A stretch of DNA of 64,000 nt, from NCBI GenBank assembly GCA_907163375.1, contig CAJQUW010001859.1:186001-250000 (forward strand), written 5' to 3'. The DNA is from Prostheceraeus crozeri. Lineage: Eukaryota > Platyhelminthes > Polycladida > Euryleptidae. This document shows positions 44,341 through 56,236 of the stretch, piece by piece; positions within the stretch are counted from its first letter, which is position 1; each line of letters opens with the position of its first letter. The notes under the pieces are model-generated. The model was not told where the DNA came from and searched no databases. It saw only the letters and a program-made list of their open reading frames with translations. The translations under genes and the position numbers were made by a program.

Positions 44341-47300
44341 ATGTTATTGACCCTTTATTTCATTCAACTAGAAACACGATAGGCTACTATCTTATTTCGA
44401 AAAAATACTATGCAGCAATTGTGTCTTGCGTTAAGGTGCAGAAGTGGTAAAGAATTTATTAGATGAATGTGCGACTAGTGACAATCAAATCTATCTGAAC
44501 ACCAACAAAAATATCTTTAAAACCTGGAAAAATGTCATCAATGCCATTATTCATTATTTTGCACAAGTAAAACTCGTTTCATAATTAACATACTTGCTAC
44601 TACTTTTCTTATCATAAATTACTTCTCGCCCTTGCTACTGTGGTGACGGCCCTTTTATGGATAGCAGTCTGCACAAATCTAATAGAATTTATACAGCTCA
44701 ATGAACAAGTGCTGACAATTGGATGCTTTGTAGTCATTTTTTTATCGATGATAACTGCTTCCTTTATCAAATTCACAGTTATTTTTTTTTTGAGTGTTGA
44801 CAAATTATCTAAGTCCCCATGACTAATCGAGCAATTGCTACGCTAACTAAACGGGAATCAACCTTTGAAAAAGCCAATCTACATGTATAGTCGCATCTAC
44901 ATACACGCATCCTTAACCTTATTCTTTCTGCAATTCTCTAATTGCACCAATTGCAAACAAGTAAGACAAAACCTGCAAGTGTGACTTGGAAACTTAAACT
45001 TCAATGTCACTTCAAGACATAATAGTTCTATATAATAAATGATAATAATAGAATATATAATAATGATATATAAATAATATAATATACAATAAATGATATA
45101 TACAGTTTTCATGTCCGTAATATGATGAAAAATAGCAGTGATTAGTTTAGAACTATGTAATAATTACCTAATGCGATTCAATATGATGCCTTGTAATGAA
45201 CATTTCCGGAGCACACCGTCGCCTGCATGGGCGCGCATTGGGAAATTTTAAAGAACAATGCATTCGAAAACATTTAGTTCTATCGATTGTCCAACGATCA
45301 ATTTTGAGCTTACATATGAATAATATATCTATGGATGCTGGTGGCCCCGTTTATTAAAAACCACAAGCCTTTTCATGTAAGTTTCATGCAGTTCTTGACA
45401 ATGTTGCAAAGCAAATGCAGGTTTTACATGTTTGTCATAAGCCAGCCATTTGTGTGAGAAACTGATAGAACTTTTAAACATCCCATGTCCCAAATCGACA
45501 AGTTCAAATTAAATGAAAAATCTTGTGCAGAAATGAGAAGATAAGCAAGAAATTTCAGTAGGTTATTCAGTTTCGATCCAGTGCAGTTTTTTGATTTATC
45601 GCATTTCAGATTTTGTTGATTGCTCGCCTTTGAATATATCTGAACATCACCGAAATATTCAGAGCGTAATAATGACAGCAGGCACTGTTCCATAGACTTT
45701 CACCTATGGCACGCATCTTAGCTGCTGCACGGCGTCTCAGATAGTTCGATCATCTTTTGAGATCTCATCTTATGCACACCATGAAGAATGATCTAAATTG
45801 CGATCTATCCGCGGCGGGTTGGCGCCTACCTCGCGGTGCTCCGACAATCCGCTACGTGGATGCTATTCATGAAGCCCTATGCGCAATTTGAAAGTCAGCC
45901 TTCAAGAAGAATCGGATGATAATCGCGTAAAACACGCAAAGGCAGAGAATCGCTAGCCAGACGCGCAAAGGAATATGCGAAAGCTAGAAATCAATAAGAA
46001 ATATTGCAGCCCTAAGCCAACCCTAACCTTCAGATATTTTTATCGTCATTTTATCAGTATTCTGATTTCTAATTTAAAATTTTATCTTATCTTGTGTCTC
46101 AACACTTGATACTGGTTTTCTAGATGAAAATGAATTGTCTTTCCGTCAAGAGTAATTCTTTCATGACAATAAATGCAGCTGCTAAATGTATATATCCAAA
46201 TCATTTAGAGCAACACGTTTCACAGTTATAAGCTCGCAAACTATATAGATCTCATATTTTACGGTGGAAGCAGATGAGCAAACACAGGCTGTTTTCGGAG
46301 AGCAAATGATTAAATATGCAGATAAGTGAAGTTCATTTGATCAAAAAATATTGGTTAGAATGAAAGCATAGAAATTGGCAACAATAACGCTTCTAGAATG
46401 GAAGTAAAGCTTCACGCAATGCACAATAGTGGCACATAAATCGCACGCATTTTCACTTAGATACACTTGTCAACGTCTGTATCATTGGGTTAGAATCAGT
46501 TACATGTGCAATTCTAAGCTTTTCATTGGCTCTTCATGCCCCAACTTAGTTCCCCCGGATGTGCCGCGACCTTGAGTCAATTTTCATTCTAGTCAACTTA
46601 AGATAAACTGTTTATTTCTATGAATGAAAGCGACCCCATTCAAAGGGTCTCCTAGGGAAAATGATAATGCCTTTCAAGAGTAGAATCGCATTTTTCAAAA
46701 GCTAGGCTATAGACATGTGAAGAATGACTGAATGATCAAAAAAGCGACGAAACTCGACGATGACAAGCATGAATTGAGACAGTTCGATTACAACGCTGAA
46801 GTCTGTTGTCCAGGTCACGGAATTCTAGAGGTCCAGGTGTAGAAGGCAATGAGCTTTACGCATGTACAATTTGGAGGGGAAACGTCCACTCCAAGATTTT
46901 GCAGAAATCGTTTTAGATATTTCAATCAAATCTTAATAAAGTTTGATTGCGATTAAACGCTTTTTACTTCAATAATTTATCTGAAGTCTTAAACTTTGTA
47001 TAGCCTATTGATTATTTTGATTCTGTTGCAAACATAGACATAATAGAAAGATCACTATTGAATGGGCTGTTCCCGTGAACTCAAGAAGAAACATATGGAA
47101 CACAAGCTCATGGGTGTGTTGGGTGTGAAGCGAGCATCATAAGTGGTTTGATTTATTTATTTACTGCAGTTGAGTTTTTCCTTTAAGGATTTACTATTAA
47201 TGTTTAATGTTATATAACATTTAATGGATTATTTATTTTGACATTTAGGGCATTCAATATAATAATGCAGAAATGTGATATAACTACATGCATGTTTGCA

Positions 47301-48609
47301 CTATATCTATCAATCATAAGATATTCGTCTTTATCATATTAAGGCACGACTTGTAACTTCTGCACTATTTGTTAGTGTTTAGACACAGGCGCTTTTGTGT
47401 ATTATGCGGACATAAGATCTTCCTTCGAAGTATGATTCACTTTTATGTAAGCATGAGGGATATTAATTAGTCGTCAATTTAAAAGATAGAGTTTTGGGAT
47501 GACTGGGCTCCATGGGACAAAAATGACATTTTCCATGGACTCGGTATGACTTGGATTAATAGAAATCGCTCAATGGTTTTGGTTGTGATAATAATGAACA
47601 ACCAAAAAGTAATGTTTATTTATATATAAGTTTGATTCTTTCAATGACTGTTCTAAACATTTCGTTATTAAGTTGTTAAGCTACAGATTCGGATTCGTTT
47701 CATTTTTCGTTTTTTTACACAAGAGCTAAAAAATCTCCTTTATCTTTTAATTCATGAATTTTTGTGATTGTTGCTGATATCTGATTTAATTTTATTTTTA
47801 TGCTTTCCCATCACTTATTTTCAAATGCTAGACACTTTATTAATAATGTTCTCTCAAGAAAACATGCATAAATCTTTCTTACGATGCATCTTTCTTTCTT
47901 AAGAAGCATTTTTTCATAATAAGGTACAAAAAGAAAGTTTACTAGAGAATATCTGTTAAAGTCCCAGGAGTTTAAAAAGCTAGCTTTTTAAAAACATTTT
48001 TTAATCAAATGGAAACTCATTTCTTTGATCTGACCAGTGCCTTTAAACTACGTGAGGTATTCAATCACTACTTTCTACTTGTCTTTTATAGTTCAATTAT
48101 CGATAAAACATGATTGACATTATGTTGGCCTCTGATGATGAAGTAGCCGAAGAACATTTGGTTGTCATATAAGTTGAGGTCATTGCCCATTTTGAAGGCT
48201 TAATCTCTCCTTTGCTAAGTTGTTTATCTAACATTTGTTTATCAACCAATTCGCAATAGTTCAGATTGCGGATGACAAACAGATTGCAGAATCAGACCGT
48301 GTACGTAACAAAATTCTCATCAGTCGTTTCATAATGTGTTTCATTTATTTCAGTCGTAAAAGTGTTTCATTTTATTTAGAAGTTTGAAATTTTTCCAACG
48401 CCTAAAAATGCTACCGCTGTCACTAGAGGCTCCTAGCTTTAACACGATGAAGACCGAATTTCATCAGAAAAGCAAGTATTTCTATACTTTTACTAATTGC
48501 GCTGGGAAATTAGTCGCAATCTAATACAAGTACATGTCAAATTAAACATGTTTAAATCTATGTTTTCAACTATCTTGGTCACCGTCACTAACTTTGCCTT
48601 CACCATGAA
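44341..48609. other. Long stretch without a supported gene
   Basis: About 4.3 kb. It includes a very AT-rich patch at 45020-45105 (ATAATAATATATAA-type words) that is simple sequence rather than a gene, and a short GC-richer patch near 45800-45870 with no identifiable content. The minus-strand frame at 45424-45693 (89 codons) is unrecognised. Confidence 0.5.
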
Positions 48610-49815
48610 TAAAGTTTGTCATTCTGTGGTGTGCAGTACTATTCATTCTCGAATTGATTACTGCAATTCAATTCTATACAACTGTCGATCGTATCTTCTG
48701 GATAAGCTACAACCACAGAATTAAATATTTTGTTTATCTGCTTCGGTTTGCTAGAAGTGTGATTAATACGAAATGGACGGCACATTGAGGAACCTATTAG
48801 GTGGGCAAAAAGGAATTCCTAATACCTTACAGAGATAGGAAAAAAGTCGTGCGTCGCTTGTGGATTAATGTGAGTTCCAGCGAAGTGCTTCGATTGCCAA
48901 AATTCCTTCAGATTCGAAGAATTCAGATCATTGCCCACAAGTTTTCTCCATAATGTTGACCCTTCCGATCATTATTAAAGAAAGTAGAAGGCGTAAGAAA
49001 ATTAGTTCACTTGATGTTTTCACATCCTCTCCTCGGCATTGCTCACTTTATAGTGCATACATTGAATCGAAGCCACACATCGATGTGTGTTTTGGTGTGT
49101 GCGAAGTGATATCACAGCACGCACGCATCTCTCACTGGCTCTGGAGTCCTCTGCTGACAGCTTGGTTGGCAATTTCCAATAGCAAGCGATACACGAATTA
49201 TCCATTCGAGAAGGAGCAAGTTGTCTAATTCCATAGAAATAAATATATTTTGTCTAATTCTGTGCCATTTCGATATTAAGGTTACATATAACTCTTCCTT
49301 TCTATGAAACCGAAGCGCGCGCAGATGAATCTAATTCTGTGGCTACAGCGTATTCAAAACAATGCGGCAAGATTAACTATGCGTGTTCCGAAATATGATC
49401 ATATCGTGCCATCTTCCTGATTTACAATGGCTTCGTATCAGACAACGGATATGTTTTAAAATTTGTGCCACTATATACGAGATTCTTTAGGGTTCTTGTC
49501 CGTCCTATTTGTCAGATCTCGTATCCGCATATGCTCCTGGGCGATCGTTGCGCTCATCTGATGATGACCGAATTCTGGAGTCTCGTAATTATCAGACTCG
49601 CTTTGGAAGAAGATCATTTTCCTATGCTGCACCCGTATTGTGGAATTCCTTACCAAGAGACGTGATGAACTCTGCATCCCTACACTCATTTAAAGGATCT
49701 TTGAAGACATACTTTATTTCTTGAAATCGCTGACGTGTTTGTGTTTTTTTGTGTACATGCGCCATTAGCTCACTAAGTAATGGCGCTCTATACATATACA
49801 GTTGTTATTATTCTA
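48610..49815 (+). mobile_element. L2/CR1-like LINE tail, split by a MITE
   Basis: Before the MITE the frame reads CHSVVCSTIHSRIDYCNSIL and YLLDKLQ. After it come QNNAARLTMRVPKYDHI, QWLRIRQRICFKICATIYE and (49509-49724) PSYLSDLVSAYAPGRSLRSS, ending FSYAAPVLWNSLPRDVM and FKGSLKTYFIS. These are the successive C-terminal blocks of L2/CR1-type reverse transcriptase proteins. The 3' end, TAATGGCGCTCTATACAT...GTTATTATT, is the usual L2-like terminus. The fragment is strongly 5'-truncated and also frameshifted between 49342 and 49509. The MITE at 48714-49341 sits in the middle. Confidence 0.85.
48714..49341. mobile_element. hAT-type MITE, copy 3, inserted in the LINE
   Basis: It starts CACAGAATTA and ends TAATTCTGTG, with the family interior (GTGGGCAAAAAGGAATTCC, CAGATTCGAAGAATTCAG) in its first half and a diverged, longer second half. 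It is flanked by GCTACAAC (48706-48713) and GCTACAGC (49342-49349), an 8-bp target duplication matching at 7 of 8 positions, both part of the LINE's DKLQ / LQRIQ codons. Confidence 0.9.
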
Positions 49816-50163
49816 AGACTACTTGAAGGCTTGTGACAGAAATCCATCCATTTTCTTCCTAGAAAGTCATCGACTTCTACTGGAAAGTTGTCATGATAAT
49901 CAGTCACGAGCCTTCAAAAAAAAGCCATGAAATAACATACACTCAACCATCAATTATGAGAAATAAGAAAGAATCAAAGAAGTAGCATGATATGTTTTTG
50001 CGTCATTTATTAAGTAAGTGCATTGATTAGTTTTCGGGGTCGTACCTAGCAAGCTGAAATGGGTCATGAGTGCTTAGATATCGAAATATTTAGCTTTATC
50101 TATCATAACCGATTTTTAGCTAGTTGGGACGTAAAAAACACAGAAAACACACAAAAACATACA
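49816..50163. other. No gene seen
   Basis: Spacer before the second copy of the duplicated non-coding block. It does not resemble the candidate exon that precedes copy 1. Confidence 0.5.
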
Positions 50164-50990
50164 CAACTCAGTATCAGTTAGACCCTTAATGTGCATGCAG
50201 TTTCGATTTTATTAAATAAACTCGAATTGAGACCCAGTACTAGCTGTGAGATAAGCACATTTCTACAGTTTTGAAGATTGCTCTACGGAATTGACTGATC
50301 ATGATAGCAATACAGAAGGAATAATAATATTTTATAATAGCATAAATCCTCCGTGTCAAAACTCATTGGAGAGGCAATGTTTTTAAATTAGCAATTCGAT
50401 AGGTCACTGCTACTTAAATGCCTAGCCTTATTAATAAGAGTATTTTCGTTAGCGTGATCATATTAAGCTACCTGTCACTGAAAAAGCAAAATAACATAAT
50501 CAAAGACAATGATCAGAATTAACTTAGAAAGACGTGAATAGGTACGCATTGCTGTTCAGATTCAAGAAATGAAGCATAAGTTTAGTGAATAATAAAATCA
50601 TGCCGATGAAAATAAAATAAAAAACTTGAAATTTCAGTCAAGAGGCAAAGATCTCAACTTCTCAATGAAGATATTCATTAAAGTGCGGCTCTTGAAATTT
50701 CCTCGATAATCCGCTCAATTTCCGCTTAACTAAGATGCCTGCTAGAATCCTAACTGTTCATTCCTTTTGATATCTAATAAGCTTTGTACTACTTTTATAG
50801 AGGTTCCAAGTCGCTAGTATGCAAATACAGAAATAAATTGATAAAATTTAGCTTCTTAAAAAGTGATAAAATATTTTTCAGACCACAGGAATGCAATTTC
50901 CTCAAAAAACTGAATCCTTTGATATAAAAATTTTCACTGTATGCTGAGTAGACACTGCTACGTATATACTTAATCTATGAAAATACACTT
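50164..50990 (+). repeat. Non-coding duplicated block, copy 2
   Basis: Same orientation and order as 8740-9600, starting CAACTCAGTAT and ending near CTATGAAAATACACT. It is slightly shorter through small deletions. There is no frame and no terminal structure. Confidence 0.8.
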
Positions 50991-53027
50991 CGAAGGAATA
51001 AAGCCCGCTAATTTCGAGCTTTTGACAGGCGGGATTTCAACCAGTTGTACATAAATGTAGCAACAATATGAGCTACTTACGTCGCCCGACTGCAGGAAGG
51101 ATTGTATGTACTTCAATTCAGCGACAATTAATTAATCCATTCTTTCAATCTTGTAGCAGATTTATCCTCTTTCCCTTTCCACTCTCTTCATATACATATC
51201 TAAATCCCATAGATGTTATAAATTGGTCTGTCATAAACACAGAATATTAATTCTAACTAACAACGCCATGAATTTTACAGTTGTCATCGACGGGCTCTCG
51301 TCGCAAATTTAATCATTTTCTAAGCACGTTATTACTCGTTGAGGATAACTCACACAAATAAAATCATTAATCAGAGCTCCAAACCGAATTTCGAAAGATA
51401 AGATATTTTGTATTCAACTCATCCAATTAATAGAACCGCCTACCGATTCGTGCACTCAATTTTAAAACAAAGTGAGACATTCTATGCAGCGTGAAATAGT
51501 TAATTTTGTGCCAACTACACGCAAAGGTTTTCAGTTCACAATTCATTCATATTTTTTATCTTTTCAGCAAGCAGTTTTAAATTGGAATCTATTTAAGTGT
51601 CAAATAGGCACTGAATTCAAAAGTCAGATCTAGAAGTGGTTTCTACTCCTGCCGACAGTTATTACTTTTCTTTGAATAGTGGCAACCGAGTGATAATTCG
51701 ATATTTGAAAGTTTGGGGAAATCTGCCTCAAGGTAGATTTTATCATGTGAATCCCTTCATCACCGATAGATACCGAAACAAAATTTACACAACAATTACT
51801 TGTGAGCTCATTGATAATTTGTCGTTGAGAATATGGGAAAAATGTCTTCAATTTCAATGTCATAAATTTACATTTCTTTCTCATCAATATTGATGGCATG
51901 AGTCACGGACTCTTACAGTGAGTTCAATTTGATGAAATATTCTTCATTATATTTAGCAACTTCTAAGTGAATTTCTTAATTCCTGGAGGTACACAGACAG
52001 GATTGCTGTTGCATTTATATTGTTCCGATTATCTAACTTCATGCGATCTAATTTACATCTTCTTCGATCATAAATTGTTTGAAATCCAGCCCGTACCCCA
52101 CATGTTGTATCAATTTGAAGTTGAATGAATAAGAATAGGAAGCATTGTGCATTACGAAGCAAAATTCTGATGCTTATTGTCCGCTTTCTGTCTACAATGT
52201 AAAATAATTGAAGTTGGGTTGACCATTTTCGCAATATTTTCAAGGTTTATTACATAATCTTGTGTACATGTAGGCCTATATTGAAGATTCTTCGCAGTAT
52301 GCTAAACCATGATTGTCTGTGTTTAGAAGTGTGATCCGAAGTGTTCTCATATAGTGCTCATGTCTATTTGGCATGCTGGTCCACGAATCTTTGAGACTTA
52401 TCGAATATTCAAACGAGCTCGTAAACTGGCATGACCGACTCAGTGTCAATGGAGAATTTTCTTATAATTTTCATTAAAAATGCTTGCCTTTAGATCCTTC
52501 TTTTATAAATGTCAAATAGTGGCTCATCTCTCATTATCTATTGCACCGTGTTTTGATCTCTAGAGACTCAAAATGACATTCTGATGAACATCCTTGCGAC
52601 AAAATTGCTTTTCAATCATATCAACCGACATCATTTCTTCTGTTCTTTCATGACCTGTGAGCTCTTTATGCTGCAATTTTTGATTTCTATTTGGTAAATT
52701 TTTGTACATTTCTCTATTCTATTAATGGTGAAAACAAATGAACTTTGAATCAGATATTTATGAATTCTATTATTATATTGACATCTAATAGATGGATATG
52801 CATTTGTATATTTTCACAAGTAACCTGAGAATAAATAAATTCATAAATTATCAACAAATGTAATCCTCTCAAATCTCAACATTGTAAAAATATGTAATGA
52901 GTAGCGCCTGCATAAAGTGCCTCAATGTCACATGTGACATCATGCGGTTGCAGAATGCACTTCGCCCTCCACGTGCCTGCGCAAGTAGTGCCTTCCTGAC
53001 TAATTCACGCTCTCAACAGATGGGTTG
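50991..53027. other. No supported gene
   Basis: Opposite-strand frames at 51630-51899 and 51636-51893 overlap, so at most one could be real; neither resembles a known family. The frame at 51953-52243 (-) is unrecognised. Confidence 0.45.
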
Positions 53028-53175
53028 GTGGCCTTGTGGCTAGAGGGTATGCTTGCATGTCCTGTAGCTACAACGTCGTTGGTTCGAATGTCTCGCGGTG
53101 GTCACATCTGCTGCGATTTGACAAGCATTCACACATTGTGCAGGGCGATGTAAAGTTTCTAGTCTGGTGCTAGGA
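53028..53175 (+). repeat. tRNA-derived SINE
   Basis: A-box-like TGGCTAGAGGGT (53036-53047) and B-box GGTTCGAATGTC (about 53081-53092) are spaced as in a tRNA gene, within CTTGTGGCTAGAGGGTATGC ... ACGTCGTTGGTTCGAATG. A non-tRNA body with CACATCTGCTGCGATTTGAC and AGGGCGATGTAAA follows. This head-plus-body layout is a SINE transcribed by RNA polymerase III, not a functional tRNA gene: the T-arm is imperfect and no mature acceptor end is present. Confidence 0.7.
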
Positions 53176-55511
53176 TGGCCTATTTCAAAAGCAATCAAGC
53201 TATGCCCATGAAATTTGCTCTCAGAGCACATGAGCTCATGAAACTTAGCAGAGCTGTTGGAATTGCGAAAGTAAAGTTGATTACGAAATATAACATTAAC
53301 ATGGGTTTTAAGGGCAATAGTTTAGGACATTTGACGGCAGGAAGGCAACAGTTTTGGGGAAAAGTGGAACGGCTGTGCTGCACATGTAAAAGTTTTCGTT
53401 GAGAGTTCGAATTCCTTATTCAATTGAATCAATGCAAATATCATCAATAAGCGATGTAAATGCGCCTGAATTTCCACATCGCTTCGCAGCTAGATTGCTC
53501 TTACATACAATGCACATGTGTAAATATCAGAAAGTCATTGCTCTCCTTCAAAAACACAATGCATTATTGGCTTTAAGGAAATATTTGTATCAGTGATACT
53601 GCTTTCGCTACAAGCAGCTCGATCGTGAAGTGAATAGGACAATGCAAATTTCCGGCACTTTTAGTTAAACCTCCCCTCACGTTTTCAAATAACTTTTACC
53701 CAAATTTTCAAACTAGTGACCAAACAAGTTTTAGAACATAGTAACGGGTAATTTCTCCATACACACAGAATTGCATGCAATTAGACTGAGTAGTTTTTGA
53801 ATTGCAGGCGGTGTTACTGCAAAACGTGATCGGTGGATCGGACTACCATTCCAATTCGTTTAAATACTCGTGCATGCATTGCTTTGTTGATCTGTCATTT
53901 CATCACCTTCAAATTGAAATGATCCTGCAATCCCTTAGAATAATGGTTCATTTCATCATCAAGGTCAGTGTTGTTGAGATTTTGTTGAGTTATTGTCATT
54001 TTAACATTAGTCGTGCATAAAACGTTGGAAAGAAAAATGGGGATTGAAAATGGGGGGAGGGTTAAACCAATGTGTACCAAATCTCCTTTGTATCTGCTAA
54101 CCAAAAATGAAACTACGAAACGAAATCAACTTTCATATAGACAGGCAAATACAATATATTCGCATTCTGTGCTCAAGGTTCTGCATTTTACTTCGTAAAT
54201 TTAGCCAAAAGTTTCAATATCTTGCATGTATTATATGATCGGTTTGGAAACTCTCCGTTCTCCTACTTCGCAATGAAATCACGATGTCGGAATTGACAGA
54301 AGATAACGTCTGTAGAAGCGGTAAGTAGAATAGATAACAAGAACATGCAACTAAATTGACAACTTAGACAAACTTCATATTCAATCAATTGATAGGGGAA
54401 TATATCAAGACAGAAATTGTCGTTTGATAAATTCACATTTCGATCGCGCATATGATAGCATCTGCAGTCAGTAGAAATTAAGATTTAATACGCAAAATTG
54501 GTTTAAAACGTTTTGAAAATAATGACAGCATGGAGAGAGGCAGACAAGCCACTGCCTGGAAAGAAAATACAGTAGCTTAAAACATTGATCTCCTTTCTTT
54601 AAACAAATCAACAATCTGCAACACATGGACGGTATTACCTGCAGCTTGAAATTGACACATAGAAAGTACTTTGTGTCTAAATGCATGCAAGAAATGGATT
54701 CCTTCAACATGTGTTCAACAAAGTGTGTCCCTCACCTTGTGCCCTCTTCAATACCTTAAAATTATGCACTCTAAATGTCAACTGAATGGACAAACTATCA
54801 TATGAACATGAAGAATGATAGGCAAGGCTATTTAATTAGGGTCAAACATAATATTGATGTTACTATGTAGAATAACGACTTTATAAGGCTGAAGCACTTA
54901 CAGTTATAGAATGTGATTTTGCAAAGAAGACAAGAAGTGATGCAGATTCACTTTTTGTTTACAAATGGCCACCAATGTTGCACACTCCAGTTCTGAGTCT
55001 TCTTCCATCAAATGTCTCTAACAAAACTAACGAAAGCTTGAGAAGTTCTTTCATATGTCAGTTTTCAATGTGATGTTGATCTGTTGAAGTCAAATTGAAT
55101 TTTGACACTAAAATAAATAGAGGCACAAATTATCACTTTATCTAAAGGATGATAAAGTACCAACGCAGTGATTAGATTTCAGGCCGATTTGCTGCAGGGG
55201 GAACAGATTTGCCACCCCGGTTTTTATATTTCACAATTAAATAAAAGATATTTGCAATTTCTCCTTCACTAGCTCTTCCTATCATTGTTTTTGGCCTGTC
55301 CAGGTGATGTAATTGTTATGTTGGCTTCAGTACTAAGGCCACAGGTAGTAGGCTGACAAGAATTCCATTTGTACCAAATATTTTCATAAACTTCTTCTTT
55401 TTAATCTCTTGTAACTTACAATTGCATTTTTTTTGAAGAAATGATATTCACCGAATGGCATTGAATTAGAAAATTGTGATTTATAATTTCTGACAAATGC
55501 AGCAGCTCATA
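53176..55511. other. No supported gene
   Basis: Overlapping frames at 53175-53402 (+) and 53195-53383 (-), and further frames at 53802-54198 and 54263-54710, have no family resemblance. A weak inverted match (TTAAACCTCCCCTC near 53666 against GGGGGGAGGGTTAAACC near 54050) hints at an old MITE. Confidence 0.45.
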
Positions 55512-55645
55512 AGGGCCCGCAAAATCCCGACTTTTCCCAATCCCGGGATTAGCTTCTAATTGATCCGAGAATGCGTACAAGATTTATTAGCCAGTGTCAA
55601 TCCCTCGGGGTTACGTGATTCCGGGAACCGGGATTGCAGGCCCTA
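55512..55645. repeat. GC-rich short element with inverted AGGGCC ends
   Basis: The left end AGGGCCCGCAAAATCCCG and the reversed right end AGGGCCTGCAATCCCG match, with repeated CCCGGGATT-type words inside. It stands out sharply from the AT-rich surroundings. Probably a small DNA-element derivative; target duplication not identified. Confidence 0.6.
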
Positions 55646-55725
55646 GTTTAATATGACAGGGTGGGAAAAGTGGTGAAATTTATGGTGCTATCATGCTCGA
55701 GAGGAGAGAATCAAGTAATTGAATC

Positions 55726-56228
55726 CACAGAATTAGATTGTCTAAGTGTGTCACTTTGCAAGAAGTGCAAGCTGATTCAAAACGATGGAACATACAGGAA
55801 CTTGCTAAATGGGCAAAAAGAATTTTTCAATACCTTTCAGAGATAGGAAAAATAGTCGTTCGACGCTTGCGGATTGCTGTGAATTCCTTCAAAATGCTCC
55901 GATCGCCACGATTCCTTCAGATTTGAGGAATTCAGATCATTGCGCAAATGTTTTCTCGATAATCTTGGGCCTTCCGATCATTATTAAAAAAACATGGCAG
56001 GTGCATGAAAAAACGTTGACAAACTTCTCTGTAGGATTTGCTGTGTGATCCGGTTGATAGCAGTCACTGAAACTCCGCACAATGTGGCGTATTTAATGTC
56101 ATGCTGGCTGCTCATTGTTCGATTGCTATGGTATTATGTCAACAGATTGTGCCATTTCATTAACGCTACATGCTCCCATGTTTCCTTTCTAGTCAAACAG
56201 AAGAAGAGATGACCTGTCTAATTCAGTG
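55726..56228. mobile_element. hAT-type MITE, copy 4 (intact ends and TSD)
   Basis: 503 bp starting CACAGAATTAGATTG and ending TCTAATTCAGTG, flanked by a perfect 8-bp duplication, ATTGAATC (55718-55725 and 56229-56236). It is very similar to copy 1 throughout, apart from a short internal deletion. A frame at 55738-55926 is shared with copy 2 but broken in copy 1, so it is probably not a gene. Confidence 0.93.
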
Positions 56229-56236
56229 ATTGAATC

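Noticed and set aside
45020-45105. Very AT-rich patch, possible origin or matrix attachment site
   Set aside because: Simple sequence alone does not support either function.
48125-48175. CTGATGATGAAG followed by CCGAAGAAC, hammerhead-like words
   Set aside because: No complementary stem II or closing stem I could be found around them.
53028-53100. Possible tRNA gene (A and B boxes)
   Set aside because: The T-arm is imperfect and the sequence continues into a non-tRNA body, so it is a SINE head rather than a functional tRNA gene.
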